A stretch of DNA of 64,000 nucleotides from Thalassotalea_H castellviae (GTDB lineage Bacteria; Pseudomonadota; Gammaproteobacteria; Enterobacterales; Alteromonadaceae): positions 62,001 through 126,000 of the forward strand of contig NZ_JAVRIF010000009.1 of the NCBI RefSeq assembly GCF_031846185.1, written 5' to 3'. The notes below the pieces were generated by a model that made no database searches, was not told where the DNA came from, and saw only the letters and a program-made list of their open reading frames with translations. Of the stretch, positions 1-9,828 are shown in pieces; the stretch's first letter is position 1; each line of letters starts with the position of its first letter. The translations under genes and the position numbers were made by a program.

Positions 1-1
1 G

Positions 2-211
2 CATAGTTCAGACAATCCCCTCGCGAAAAACCATACCGCCTACTGGCGAATGAGAGCTGATTATGTATTACCCTCTAAAACAGGGTTTACTCTTCTTGAT
101 TCTGGTGTGTTCTGGCCAGAGAAAAATACACCTGAATACCGATTAATTAAAAATAGACAAGCCTCATCAGACCATAGATTAGTTTGGTTAGACCTTGAGA
201 TCACAGATTAA
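2..211 (+). CDS. Endonuclease/exonuclease/phosphatase family protein, C-terminal part
   Basis: The window opens inside this gene; 69 codons are visible, ending in TAA at 209-211. The visible residues include a RADYVLPS segment and the closing SSDHRLVWLDLE segment. The SDH motif close to the C-terminus is typical of the endonuclease/exonuclease/phosphatase fold, where the His is catalytic and the Asp binds or orients metal. The N-terminus and any signal peptide lie outside the window, so the substrate (nucleic acid, phospholipid or other phosphoester) cannot be told. It ends 21 bases before a phosphatase gene on the same strand, which suggests joint transcription for phosphoester use. Confidence 0.75.
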   Translation, partial: HSSDNPLAKNHTAYWRMRADYVLPSKTGFTLLDSGVFWPEKNTPEYRLIKNRQASSDHRLVWLDLEITD

Positions 212-232
212 AAATTTATAGCGGAATTATTC

Positions 233-1675
233 ATGAAAAAACTATTACCTACACTGTTAATTACTGCATTTGCAAGTGCTTGTAACGCGAATGCGCCTCT
301 GAATGAATCAGAAATTAAGAGCAATAAGCCACCGATCAACAATGTCATAATGGTGATTGCAGATGGTATGGGGCCAGCATATATTACCGCTTATCGTAAT
401 TTTGCCGATGATCCAACAACTGAAGTTATAGAACGCACTGTTTTTGATAAATATTACATTGGAACTTCAAGTACTTACCCAGCAAAAGTTTCAGGTTATA
501 TTACCGATTCAGCTGCGGCGGCAACCGCTTTAGCTACGGGGGTTAAAACTTATAATGACGCAATAAGCGTTGATGTGAATAAACAACCATTAAAAACGGT
601 ACTAGAAAGAGCAAAAGAACTTGGCAAAAAAACTGGTGTTGTTGTCACGTCTCAAATTAACCATGCTACCCCCGCGGCATATTTAACCCATAATGAATTA
701 CGTGGAAATTATAATGACATTGCTGATAGCTATGTAGATAACGGTTATAAAGCTGATGTATATCTTGGTGGCGGCTGGCGATATTTTGTCCGTCAAGATC
801 GCAATTTAGTGAATGAATTTAAAGCTGCAGGATTTCAATATATAGATAACTATCAAGGCTTAGAAACACTCTCTTCAGATAAACCGGTATTGGGTTTATT
901 TGGAAAAACAGGATTGCCTTGGGCATTGGATGATAAAAATCCACATCGCCTTAAAACGATGACAATGTCTGCAATCAAGCAATTAGAAAGTTATCAACCA
1001 GAAAACAAGCAAGGTTTCTTTATGTTAATTGAAGCGAGCCAAGTGGATTGGGCAGGACACGCCAATGATATCGCCGCGGCAATGTATGAAATGGATGATC
1101 TGGCCAAAACATTCGAGTTTCTAGAACAATATGTTAAAGATCACCCTGACACGCTAGTAATTTTAACTGCAGATCATAGTACTGGCGGACTTAGCATTGG
1201 TAGAAAAACAGCGAAATCGAATCCAAATATAAGAAGCGGTTATTTATGGCAGCCAGAAATATTACGTACCATGACTTTATCGCCAGAAGCATTTGCTAAA
1301 CAATTTGAAAAAAGCGATTTATCTATTCATGAAATGAGTGAGTTATTAAATTTTTCAGTAACTCAGCAAGAATTTGAACAACTACAATCCAGCAAAGCTA
1401 ACGCTGCGGCTACCGTTGAAACTTTTCATAAAACTCCAAAAGAAAGCCGTAAAAGAAAATATCCACCAACCGTTTACAGACTAATAGCTGCAACACTTAA
1501 AAATATAATTGATGTAAGAACCAATACTGGTTGGGGCGGAATAAGCTCATCGTCAACTCATACCGGTGTAGATGTTCCTGTATATGTCATTGGTAGTGAA
1601 AAACAACGTTTTTCAGGGGCCATCGATAACACAGATATTGCGAAAGGTATTTTTTCGATACTTGAAGAAAAATAA
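233..1675 (+). CDS. Alkaline phosphatase (PhoA family), lipoprotein
   Basis: This is a 480-residue alkaline phosphatase, a zinc/magnesium phosphomonoesterase of the cell envelope. The N-terminus is a lipoprotein-type signal with the putative lipidated Cys17 in FASAC, so the enzyme is probably membrane anchored. Family motifs appear in order: the metal-binding ADGMG (Asp44), the nucleophile region TDSAAAATALATG (Ser93), HATPAAY near residue 145, the metal ligands in VDWAGHAND near 275 and ADHSTGG near 316, and the late STHTG motif near 443. It follows the partial phosphoesterase gene by 21 bases and is followed by a strong terminator. No Pho box was identified because the operon promoter lies outside the window. 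Confidence 0.93.
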   Translation: MKKLLPTLLITAFASACNANAPLNESEIKSNKPPINNVIMVIADGMGPAYITAYRNFADDPTTEVIERTVFDKYYIGTSSTYPAKVSGYITDSAAAATALATGVKTYNDAISVDVNKQPLKTVLERAKELGKKTGVVVTSQINHATPAAYLTHNELRGNYNDIADSYVDNGYKADVYLGGGWRYFVRQDRNLVNEFKAAGFQYIDNYQGLETLSSDKPVLGLFGKTGLPWALDDKNPHRLKTMTMSAIKQLESYQPENKQGFFMLIEASQVDWAGHANDIAAAMYEMDDLAKTFEFLEQYVKDHPDTLVILTADHSTGGLSIGRKTAKSNPNIRSGYLWQPEILRTMTLSPEAFAKQFEKSDLSIHEMSELLNFSVTQQEFEQLQSSKANAAATVETFHKTPKESRKRKYPPTVYRLIAATLKNIIDVRTNTGWGGISSSSTHTGVDVPVYVIGSEKQRFSGAIDNTDIAKGIFSILEEK

Positions 1676-1706
1676 TCAAGCTTCGGTATAAGATCCCAAC
1701 ATCGAT

Positions 1707-1741
1707 AAAAAAAGGTTAAACATGATGTTTAACCTTTTTTT
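1707..1741 (+). terminator. Rho-independent terminator after alkaline phosphatase
   Basis: A 15-base arm (A7 then GGTTAAAC) pairs with its complement across a five-base loop, and the second arm ends in seven T. The A/T flanks let it work in both directions, but only the upstream gene needs it. Confidence 0.85.
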
Positions 1742-1815
1742 ATAGCAAGAATTGTCAGGTATTATTTTTCAAATTTTATTACTATGACAACATCTTCTTC
1801 AGAATTAATAACCAC

Positions 1816-2730
1816 ATGGCCAATTACCAACAACGCTTTGCATTAGTGCTCGAATATATAGATAAAAACCTTGAGGATCAGATCAATATCGATCAGTTAA
1901 GTAAAATGGCTTGCTTTTCACACTTTCATTTTCATCGTCAATTTAGTGCCTACATCGGCCAACCCGTTCATCAATTTATTCAGCAATCTCGACTCAACAA
2001 AGCAGCTTTTCAATTGGTTTATCGACAACAACTGACGGTAGGTGAAATCGCCGAAAAAGCCGCCTTTTCAAATAGCGAATCATTTTCTCGCGCCTTTAAA
2101 CAGATGTTTAATCAAACGCCAAGTCAATATAGAAAAAAACCTGCATTGCAACCTTGGTTGGAAAATGACCACGGTAATTTACTTAACACGCTCCAAAACA
2201 AAAAAGCTCAACAACGAAAAGCGAGAGAAAATATGTATAATCATGCAACTAGCACACGTAACGACAACTCAATTTCAATCGTAAACTTTCCCCACACGAC
2301 ACTTGCCGTTTATTCACATGTTGGCTCTCCAAGTAAGATTATGGCGAGCGTACAACACTTTATTGCTTGGCGAAAAGCATATCACACGCCACCAAGTCAT
2401 TCTAAAACCTATAATCTAGTTTATAATGATCCTAGCCACACGCTTGATGATGACTTTCGTTTTGATATTTGTGCGCAAACAGAAAAACCAATTGATAAAA
2501 ATGAATATGGTGTTTTTAATTTAACTATCCCAGCTGGAAGGTGTGCTAAATATCGCCATATCGGATCCGATCGATTTTTAGCAAAGAGTTTTGATTTATT
2601 ATATGGTCAATGGTTGCCTCAAAGTGGTGAGCATCTTAGAGATTTTCCCTGTATTTTAGAACGTGTAAAAATGTTTCCTGATGTCGCAGAATCGGAAACA
2701 ATTATTGATATCTATTTACCGCTTTTATAA
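1816..2730 (+). CDS. AraC-family regulator with GyrI-like effector domain
   Basis: The protein has 304 residues. Residues about 8-108 hold the paired helix-turn-helix of AraC/XylS regulators (FALVLEYIDKNLED at the start, the second HTH around GEIAEKAAFSNSESFSRAFK). Residues about 150-304 look like a GyrI-like/AraC effector-binding domain, ending in the typical IDIYLPLL. Such regulators bind small hydrophobic or cationic molecules and often control efflux or detoxification genes. The HTH is N-terminal here, as in the Rob/SoxS-GyrI type. It stands alone, so its target is unknown. ATG 1816 is the first Met that keeps the whole HTH, though no strong ribosome site precedes it. Confidence 0.88.
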   Translation: MANYQQRFALVLEYIDKNLEDQINIDQLSKMACFSHFHFHRQFSAYIGQPVHQFIQQSRLNKAAFQLVYRQQLTVGEIAEKAAFSNSESFSRAFKQMFNQTPSQYRKKPALQPWLENDHGNLLNTLQNKKAQQRKARENMYNHATSTRNDNSISIVNFPHTTLAVYSHVGSPSKIMASVQHFIAWRKAYHTPPSHSKTYNLVYNDPSHTLDDDFRFDICAQTEKPIDKNEYGVFNLTIPAGRCAKYRHIGSDRFLAKSFDLLYGQWLPQSGEHLRDFPCILERVKMFPDVAESETIIDIYLPLL

Positions 2731-2870
2731 AGCCATTGTCATCTCAGCCCTTTAGAACTGAAATATTCTAAGCAATAACAGTACAACTGATATGAAACTA
2801 AGTTATGAAATATGTTAATAAAATAGCAATAAATTATAGTTAGAATTAAGCAAGCCTCTATAGATAGGTC

Positions 2871-2898
2871 TATAATAACAAAAGTTGTAGTTGTTATT
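2871..2898 (+). promoter_or_regulatory. Candidate -10 box with inverted repeat at the transcript start
   Basis: A perfect TATAAT at 2871-2876 overlaps the left arm of an 8-base inverted repeat, AATAACAA (2874-2881) and TTGTTATT (2891-2898), with a 9-base spacer. No good -35 box is visible. The repeat could be an operator or a short leader hairpin for the 61-residue gene starting at 2914. Confidence 0.4.
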
Positions 2899-2913
2899 GC
2901 AAGGAAGCAATGT

Positions 2914-3099
2914 ATGAAGTCCTTACCTCTTTCTGTCGTCGAAACTTGGCTTTTTTTAGCTCAAACTCAAGATAACCAATTAGCACAAGCTAAATTCCGC
3001 GCTTACCAACAAATAAGAAAACAATTTGGCTCTATGGAATTAGCCCGGTTATATATCGAGCAACAAAAAGATCAACAAATAGAAGTCGTCGTCATTTAA
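2914..3099 (+). CDS. Small conserved-looking hypothetical protein (61 aa)
   Basis: I do not recognise this family. The 61-residue product is soluble, Gln-rich and probably helical (LAQAKFRAYQQIRKQFG, MELARLYIEQQKDQQ), and ends in a hydrophobic EVVVI. Evidence that it is real: a strong ribosome site AAGGAAG just before ATG 2914, a TATAAT about 40 bases upstream, and its own terminator at 3123-3167. It lies between the AraC-type regulator and the convergent S9 peptidase gene. No signal peptide or membrane segment is seen. Confidence 0.6.
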   Translation: MKSLPLSVVETWLFLAQTQDNQLAQAKFRAYQQIRKQFGSMELARLYIEQQKDQQIEVVVI

Positions 3100-3122
3100 T
3101 ATTTAGCTTATTGAAAACATAA

Positions 3123-3167
3123 AAAAACTCAACTCATAATGTGTAAACAATATTGAGTTGAGTTTTT
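3123..3167. terminator. Bidirectional terminator between convergent genes
   Basis: A 14-base arm AAAAACTCAACTCA (3123-3136) pairs perfectly with 3154-3167, with A-rich and T-rich flanks. It serves the 61-residue gene on the plus strand and the S9 peptidase gene on the minus strand. Confidence 0.85.
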
Positions 3168-3185
3168 CATAAGTACATTAATAAT

Positions 3186-5738
3186 TTACAGCGTCGTTTC
3201 AAATAACTTAAAAATGCGACGGTATTCATCTAACCAAGAGCTAGGCTGTACAAAACCATGTGGCTCTACTGGGTAAATAGCCGTTTCAAAATTTTGTTTT
3301 TCAAGCTCAATTAAACGTTGAACTAAACGAACGGTATCCTGAAAAAATACATTGTCGTCAACCATAGGCGCATTGATTAATAATGGTTTTTCAAGTCCTT
3401 GAGCAAAATAAATAGGCGAGCTTCGTTCATAAGCTATCGCATCATCTTTCGGGGTATTTAATATATTCGAGGTATAACCATGATTATAATAAGCCCAATC
3501 TGAGACTAAACGAATAGCAGCACCGGCTTCAAATAAATCAGGCTCTTTAAACATTGACATTAACGTTAAAAAACCACCGTAAGAACCACCATAAGTCCCT
3601 ATTCTTCTTCGATCAACATTAGCATTATCAATTAACCATTCAACGCCATCACGCATATCTTCTACTTCAGGTTTTCCCATATGGCGATATATAGCGGTGC
3701 GCCAATCACGTCCATAACCTTTAGAGGCACGGTAATCCATATCAATGACTACGTAACCTTTTTGTACTAACAAACTATGAAACATAAATTCACGGAAATA
3801 ACCAGACCAGCCTAAATGTGAGTTTTGTAAATAACCAGCGCCATGGATAAACATAACCGCTTTATTTTTAGTTTGGTTTTGGTCATAGCCTTTCGGTAAA
3901 TAAACACGTGAATATACAGGATCATCTTGATAAGAAGATGGTATTGCCACAACTGTGGGTGCAACCCAAGGCAAGCTTAAGAATTTTTCAGAAACGGTAT
4001 GAGTAATGCGTTTTGCTTTGACTTGCTTGTCAATATTTTTAACATAAAGCTCAGGAGGCATAGTTACCGTTGAATGATTAATCAGTAATTTGCTTTCATC
4101 TGGGCTTAATGCGTAATCATTCATTCCACCTAAATCTGTTAAGGCAGTCATGTTTCCCGTATCTATCGCTAATTGATAAATTTCATAAATTCCAGGGTGT
4201 TTTTTGTTTGCCTTAAAGATAAAGCGCTTATTATCTTTGGTTAACGTAACATTACTTACTTCAAAGGCGCCAGAAGTTAATTTTTTAGGCTGCCCTTTTA
4301 ATGATTTGGTATAAAGATGAGAATAACCAGACTCTTCTGATAAATAATAAAGGCTATTATTTATCCAACCAAATTCATTAAAAGCATAATTCACCCATGC
4401 ATCATCATGTAATCGGTGTTGAGATACTAACTTGTTTTCTAATAAATTAACGGAAGCTAACCATCTGTCTTTGTTATCCCATGCTTCTAATAACAAGGCA
4501 ACTTGCTTGCCATCCTTATGCCATTGAATAGCATTATTGGTTCTCATCACATGAATATTGCGCGGGGTGTTTTCGCTCTGATAAGTTTTGCCTACTTGGG
4601 CATGATTTTCAGTTTTAACATTGGCTAATACATCTTCATCAAAGCCAGGTAAACTTTGGTAACTTAACGGAAATTTCTGTCCTGATTTCAAATCGAGTAA
4701 AAACAATGTTTGGCTATATTGACGATTATCAGCAACTCTGTGACGTACTTTTTCTGGCTTAACATGCCCATCTTCAGCAATATAATTTGGCATAATATCA
4801 CTAGCAGCACGACTTGATTTACTTTTCGCTATTGCCACCACCATTTTATCGCCACTTGGCGACAAACTCGCATGAACAACCCTGTTCCCTTCACCAAAGT
4901 AAAACTCACTTTTGGTGATAGTGTTATTTTCTGCTTTAAGCTTTTCGCTTTGTGCATTTTTTAATTGTTTATTGTGTTGAGTAAGCGCAATGTATTTCAA
5001 TAATTTACTTTGCTCTTTCGCGATATAAGAAGTTTCTTTTTCACCCGTATCTGGTGCTTTTTTCATGATCAAACTAGCTAATTCAATAATTTTACTTGTG
5101 TTTACATCATGCTCAAAAAATTTATCACCAACCCGATAAGCCACATTGCCATTGCTCAAAAACATCGCCGAACGTTCTATCGCTGAGGTATAGGTAAGTT
5201 GTTGAACGAATTGATTAGCTAATTGTTTAAGAAAGACATTACCTTGGTAAACATAAACTTCATGTGTCCTTGCTCGGTTTAACTGTGCATTACGATCAGC
5301 ATTGATATGCATATTTGACAGTTTAACTTTCTTACCATTACCTTCTGTTTGTAACGTTTTTTTCACCAGATCTCTGAGCGGATTACCTAATTGCTTTTGT
5401 TGATATAAAATGGTTTGACTGTCATCTCCCCAATACATACCTTCTGGAGATCGCCCCATCCAATCAGGATCTGCCATAATTTGTTCCAGAGTAATGGCAT
5501 CATTACTTCTCAATTGAGAAACGGTTTGAGACTTAACAACATTCGCGACAGGTGATTTTGGCTCTTTTTCATGAAAGACAGCGCTCACAGCTTGTGTAAC
5601 TGTGGTTTTACTTGCCGTACTGACAGATTCAGTTTGATTATCAAGGACGGCTTCCGCGGTTTGTTCACCTGTTGTAGTAGTGACACACCCCAACAAAGAT
5701 AAGCTGATTGCAGCAGAGAGTATTTTTATTTTCATCAT
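3186..5738 (-). CDS. S9-family (DPP IV/acylaminoacyl type) serine peptidase, lipoprotein
   Basis: This 850-residue secreted peptidase has a lipoprotein signal with lipobox LLGC (Cys17), a long middle region of beta-propeller type, and a C-terminal alpha/beta-hydrolase domain. The catalytic triad is readable: Ser719 in GTYGGSYGGF, Asp794 in MVDDN, and His827 in EPHGF. Prolyl-oligopeptidase relatives of this kind release dipeptides or acyl-amino acids from peptides at the cell surface, fitting a marine protein degrader. Residues 25-75 are Thr/Val/Ser-rich and low in complexity, probably a linker from the membrane anchor. It is monocistronic, and its start is fixed by the lipobox distance. Confidence 0.92.
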   Translation of the reverse strand: MMKIKILSAAISLSLLGCVTTTTGEQTAEAVLDNQTESVSTASKTTVTQAVSAVFHEKEPKSPVANVVKSQTVSQLRSNDAITLEQIMADPDWMGRSPEGMYWGDDSQTILYQQKQLGNPLRDLVKKTLQTEGNGKKVKLSNMHINADRNAQLNRARTHEVYVYQGNVFLKQLANQFVQQLTYTSAIERSAMFLSNGNVAYRVGDKFFEHDVNTSKIIELASLIMKKAPDTGEKETSYIAKEQSKLLKYIALTQHNKQLKNAQSEKLKAENNTITKSEFYFGEGNRVVHASLSPSGDKMVVAIAKSKSSRAASDIMPNYIAEDGHVKPEKVRHRVADNRQYSQTLFLLDLKSGQKFPLSYQSLPGFDEDVLANVKTENHAQVGKTYQSENTPRNIHVMRTNNAIQWHKDGKQVALLLEAWDNKDRWLASVNLLENKLVSQHRLHDDAWVNYAFNEFGWINNSLYYLSEESGYSHLYTKSLKGQPKKLTSGAFEVSNVTLTKDNKRFIFKANKKHPGIYEIYQLAIDTGNMTALTDLGGMNDYALSPDESKLLINHSTVTMPPELYVKNIDKQVKAKRITHTVSEKFLSLPWVAPTVVAIPSSYQDDPVYSRVYLPKGYDQNQTKNKAVMFIHGAGYLQNSHLGWSGYFREFMFHSLLVQKGYVVIDMDYRASKGYGRDWRTAIYRHMGKPEVEDMRDGVEWLIDNANVDRRRIGTYGGSYGGFLTLMSMFKEPDLFEAGAAIRLVSDWAYYNHGYTSNILNTPKDDAIAYERSSPIYFAQGLEKPLLINAPMVDDNVFFQDTVRLVQRLIELEKQNFETAIYPVEPHGFVQPSSWLDEYRRIFKLFETTL

Positions 5739-6089
5739 AATTATAAAACTTCATTTCATTAAAAAGCGATAAGAATAGTCAGTTAAACCTTAGTGACTTA
5801 TTAGCCTACTTAGCTAAAACAGACTTTTCCTGTGTGAAAAAACATGATTAAAACCAGCCTATATTTTATTGCGTTATAAATGCAAGCTTTTGCGATTAAA
5901 TCACAAATTTATCGGTTTATTCGCTTAATTTGATTTTTTAAAAACAGATGAGTGAAATCAGAAATTAGAGGACAATTCTCAAAGAATCCTCCTTTACTAC
6001 TTATCCTTGTTCAAATTTAGATGATCTATAACCATTACAATAACTGTATGTTATAATGCCCTACGCTTTAATTTTCGAGATTTACACGT
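5739..6089. other. Divergent intergenic region, S9 peptidase / ygiQ
   Basis: This 351-base AT-rich spacer must hold both promoters. The only clear box is a TATAAT at 6052-6057 on the plus strand, about 33 bases before the ygiQ start, without a good -35. A GAGGA...TCCTC pair at about 5969-5992 could form a small hairpin. I see no coding sequence here. Confidence 0.5.
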
Positions 6090-8396
6090 TTGATTGCTTC
6101 AACCCAAATGCCTGCCCAAGATTTATTTTCATACCCCAAATATTGGGCTGAATGCTATGGCACTGCTCCATTTTTACCTATGTCACGTAAGGAAATGGAT
6201 GAATTAGGCTGGGACAGCTGCGATATCATTTTAGTGACTGGGGATGCTTACGTAGATCACCCAAGTTTTGGTATGGCAATAATTGGACGAATGCTTGAAT
6301 CTCAAGGATTCAGAGTCGGCATTATCGCACAACCAGATTGGCATTCAAAAGATGCCTTTATGAAATTAGGCAAACCCAATTTATTTTTTGGCGTGACTGC
6401 CGGTAACATGGATTCAATGATCAATCGATATACGGCCGAACGAAGAATTCGACACGATGATGCATACACACCAAACGATGAAGGGGGAAAACGCCCAGAT
6501 CGTGCAGTGACCGTATATACTCAGCGCTGTAAAGAAGCTTTCAAAGGCGTACCTGTCATCATTGGCGGCATTGAAGCAAGTTTACGACGAATTGCCCATT
6601 ACGATTATTGGTCAGATAAAGTTAGACGTTCCGTGTTATTCGACTCGAAAGCCGATTTATTAGTGTATGGTAATGCCGAACGCCCACTGGTTGAGATTGC
6701 CCATAGAATAGCCACAGGTGAAGATGTAAAAGCCATTACTGATGTGAGAGGCAGTGCGTTTTTAGCCAGCCAAGTATTGCCAGGCTGGCACGGCATAGAT
6801 TCTCGAAATGTAGATAAACCTGGAAAAATTGACCCTATTCATAGCCCGTATCAAGAAATCGATAACGCTAGTTGTAGTGAACAAAAAGCATCATCAGAGA
6901 ATGAATCGTTAAACACAGATATAACTCAACAGGCACAACCTGTTCAAATAATTGATTTTAAAGCTAAATCACTGCAAAACAAATCATGGAATGACAAAAA
7001 GAAACCTTGGTTAAATACCTATATAAATTTGCCAACTTTTGAACAAGTCAAAGACAATAAGATTTTATACGCACACGCTTCTCGAATTTTTCATCAAGAA
7101 GTAAACCCTACTTCTGCCAAACCACTAGTACAAAAGCATGGCGATAGAATTATTTGGTTAAATCCACCAGCAACCCCGTTAACTGAAGCAGAAATGGATG
7201 GCGTTTTTGGCTTGTCATATCAACGAGTACCTCATCCGAGTTACGGTACCGCTAAAATACCTGCCTATGAAATGATAAAAACTTCCATAAATATTATGCG
7301 TGGCTGTTTTGGTGGTTGTACGTTCTGTTCAATAACAGAGCATGAAGGCCGGATTATTCAAAGTCGCAGTGAAGACTCAATCATCAATGAAATTGAAGAT
7401 ATTAAACAAAAAGTTCCGGGATTTACCGGGGTTATCTCTGATCTTGGTGGCCCTACGGCAAACATGTATCAACTGCGTTGTAAAAGTGAAAAAGCCGAAG
7501 CCACTTGTAGAAAGCCATCATGTGTTTGGCCAACGATATGTGGACATTTAGATACAGATCACACACCAACCATTAATTTGTATCGCAGAGCAAGAAAAGT
7601 TAAAGGGATAAAAAAAGTTTTGATTGCTTCTGGAGTCCGTTACGATTTAGCAATACAAGATCCTGAATATGTTAAAGAATTAGCAACTCATCATGTGGGT
7701 GGTTATTTAAAAATAGCCCCTGAGCATACCGAAGAAGGTCCGCTTAATAAAATGATGAAGCCTGGTATGGGCAGCTATGATAAATTTAAAGAAATGTTTG
7801 ATCATTACTCTAAAGCAGCGGGTAAAAAGCAATATTTAATTCCGTATTTTATCTCTGCTCATCCGGGCACAACAGATATGGATATGGTTAATCTAGCGTT
7901 ATGGTTAAAAGAAAATGATTTTAAGCTAGATCAAGTACAAAATTTTTATCCGTCGCCATTAGCAAATGCCACGACCCTTTATCACACTGAAATTGATTCA
8001 TTAAGAAGAGTTAAAAAAGACAGCGAATCAGTGCCTATTCCCAAGGGTACTATACAAAGACGCTTACATAAGGCTATTTTACGTTACCACGACCCTGCTA
8101 ATTGGGCATTAATTCGAGCAGCTTTAACTAAAATGGGTCTAGCGAGAAAACTTATCGGTTCTAAACCTGGTTGCTTAGTCCCACACGAAACACGTGGTGA
8201 AAAAGAGCAACTACATTATAAGAAAAATGGCAAAGGTAAAAACAATGCTTCAGGTTTGAAAACATCCCCAGGGCAAAAGAAAAACTCAACACATAAATAT
8301 GGCAAGCCAGCAAATAGAGGTAAGCAAGGATTAACACGTTTTAGCGAAAATCAATTTGATGATAGAAAACCTAAAAAGAATCGTTCAAAAAAATAA
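6090..8396 (+). CDS. ygiQ: YgiQ family radical SAM protein
   Basis: The 768-residue protein matches YgiQ (UPF0313) along its full length, from DLFSYPKYWAECYG and the GDAYVDHPSFG segment to the radical-SAM motif CFGGCTFC (Cys406, Cys410, Cys413), which binds a 4Fe-4S cluster. An N-terminal B12-binding-like Rossmann region precedes it. The biochemical substrate of the family is not established as far as I know. The tail from about 695 is rich in Lys/Asn/Gly and probably disordered. Residues about 255-315 form a low-conservation insert. The start is taken as TTG 6090, which matches the E. coli N-terminal length; ATG 6108 is the alternative. Confidence 0.93.
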   Translation: MIASTQMPAQDLFSYPKYWAECYGTAPFLPMSRKEMDELGWDSCDIILVTGDAYVDHPSFGMAIIGRMLESQGFRVGIIAQPDWHSKDAFMKLGKPNLFFGVTAGNMDSMINRYTAERRIRHDDAYTPNDEGGKRPDRAVTVYTQRCKEAFKGVPVIIGGIEASLRRIAHYDYWSDKVRRSVLFDSKADLLVYGNAERPLVEIAHRIATGEDVKAITDVRGSAFLASQVLPGWHGIDSRNVDKPGKIDPIHSPYQEIDNASCSEQKASSENESLNTDITQQAQPVQIIDFKAKSLQNKSWNDKKKPWLNTYINLPTFEQVKDNKILYAHASRIFHQEVNPTSAKPLVQKHGDRIIWLNPPATPLTEAEMDGVFGLSYQRVPHPSYGTAKIPAYEMIKTSINIMRGCFGGCTFCSITEHEGRIIQSRSEDSIINEIEDIKQKVPGFTGVISDLGGPTANMYQLRCKSEKAEATCRKPSCVWPTICGHLDTDHTPTINLYRRARKVKGIKKVLIASGVRYDLAIQDPEYVKELATHHVGGYLKIAPEHTEEGPLNKMMKPGMGSYDKFKEMFDHYSKAAGKKQYLIPYFISAHPGTTDMDMVNLALWLKENDFKLDQVQNFYPSPLANATTLYHTEIDSLRRVKKDSESVPIPKGTIQRRLHKAILRYHDPANWALIRAALTKMGLARKLIGSKPGCLVPHETRGEKEQLHYKKNGKGKNNASGLKTSPGQKKNSTHKYGKPANRGKQGLTRFSENQFDDRKPKKNRSKK

Positions 8397-8436
8397 CTAC
8401 ACCTGCTGGTGAACGTTATTAAGGTGTTCAATCACT

Positions 8437-8465
8437 AAAAAAGGATACCCTTAGGTATCCTTTTT
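8437..8465. terminator. Bidirectional terminator, ygiQ / amtB
   Basis: AAAAAAGGATACC pairs with GGTATCC plus T5 across a CTTA loop, between the convergent ends of ygiQ and amtB. Confidence 0.88.
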
Positions 8466-8500
8466 GCTTTTAAATCAACGTATGTTTAATTGAATAATAC

Positions 8501-9793
8501 TTATAAATTATAACCTGACTCGTCATGCTCATTTAAATCTAAACCTGTGGTTTCTTGCTCTTCAGATACCCTTAGGCCATTAGTCATTAATGCCACTAAT
8601 TTAAATAATAAATAAGACACTATCGCGGTATAAACAATTGTTGAAAGAATTCCTATCATTTGTACGGTAACTTGCTCAGCCATTGTAGAAATTCCCTCGG
8701 CAAAGCCATAGCCACTGAAAGCTCCTAACTCTGCTGAAGAAAAAATTCCGGCCAGTAACGTCCCTAAAATCCCACCAACACCATGAACAGGAAAAACATC
8801 GAGAGAGTCATCGATTTTTAGTTTTTGTTTAATATAAACCGTGGCATAAAAACACACTAAACCAGCTAATAAGCCAATGATTAGCGCTCCACCAGGTCCA
8901 ACAAATCCAGAAGCAGGGGTTATCGTACCTAAACCGGCAACCATACCAGTAACAGCACCTAACACACTGGCTTTACCAAACTTTTTCCATTCAATAGCGG
9001 CCCAAGTTAACGCCCCCATAGACGCTGAAATATGGGTAACAAGCATCGCCATAGAAGCATCGCCTGATGCTGCTAATGCACTACCGCCATTAAACCCAAA
9101 CCAACCGACCCATAATAGTCCTGCACCAGTTACTGTCATCGTTAAGTTATGTGGCATCATTGGCGTTTTAGGAAAACCCAATCTAGGGCCTAAAACAACC
9201 GCAGCAACAAGCGCAGCCACACCTGCGGTAATATGAACAACCGTTCCTCCGGCAAAATCATATAGTCCCATTTGAGCTAACCAACCACCGCCCCATACCC
9301 AATGAGTAATAGGCGCGTAAACAACCAGTAACCATAATGCAGAGAAAAGTAAAACGGCTGAAAATTTCATTCGTTCTGCAAATGCACCAATAATTAACGC
9401 AGGGGTGATCACCGCAAATGTCATCTGAAATAACATAAACAAACTTTCAGGAATATCACCACTTAAAGTGTTTTTATCAATACCTATCATCAACACTTTA
9501 CTAAAATCGCCAATCCAAGCATTGCCTTCACCAAACGCTAAACTATAACCAACAACTAACCATAAAACGGATGAAATACTCGCAATGGCAAAACATTGCA
9601 TTAAAATAGATAAGATATTTTTACGGCGTACTAAACCGCCATAAAATAAAGCTAGCCCGGGTAATGTCATCAATAACACTAGTGCGGTCGACGTTAATAT
9701 CCAGGCGGTGTTTGCGCCATTTAAACTATTCTCAGTTGCTGAACTTGAAAAAGACAACAGTGAAAATAATGACAATAAAATAAATTTGATCAT
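8501..9793 (-). CDS. amtB: Ammonium transporter AmtB
   Basis: The 430-residue Amt/MEP/Rh channel has a cleavable signal (about residues 1-20) followed by 11 predicted membrane helices. Diagnostic segments are PGLALFYGGLVRRKN, YDFAGGTVVHITAG (the structural Asp and first pore His), and PVHGVGGILG (second pore His). It conducts ammonium or ammonia across the inner membrane and is blocked by GlnK when nitrogen is plentiful. It lies 35 bases downstream of glnK on the same strand, the usual operon order. The C-terminal tail (SEEQETTGLDLNEH) matches the region that contacts GlnK. Confidence 0.97.
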   Translation of the reverse strand: MIKFILLSLFSLLSFSSSATENSLNGANTAWILTSTALVLLMTLPGLALFYGGLVRRKNILSILMQCFAIASISSVLWLVVGYSLAFGEGNAWIGDFSKVLMIGIDKNTLSGDIPESLFMLFQMTFAVITPALIIGAFAERMKFSAVLLFSALWLLVVYAPITHWVWGGGWLAQMGLYDFAGGTVVHITAGVAALVAAVVLGPRLGFPKTPMMPHNLTMTVTGAGLLWVGWFGFNGGSALAASGDASMAMLVTHISASMGALTWAAIEWKKFGKASVLGAVTGMVAGLGTITPASGFVGPGGALIIGLLAGLVCFYATVYIKQKLKIDDSLDVFPVHGVGGILGTLLAGIFSSAELGAFSGYGFAEGISTMAEQVTVQMIGILSTIVYTAIVSYLLFKLVALMTNGLRVSEEQETTGLDLNEHDESGYNL

Positions 9794-9828
9794 AAAGTTT
9801 TCCAGTTATATTTTGTTATTTTTGGCAA

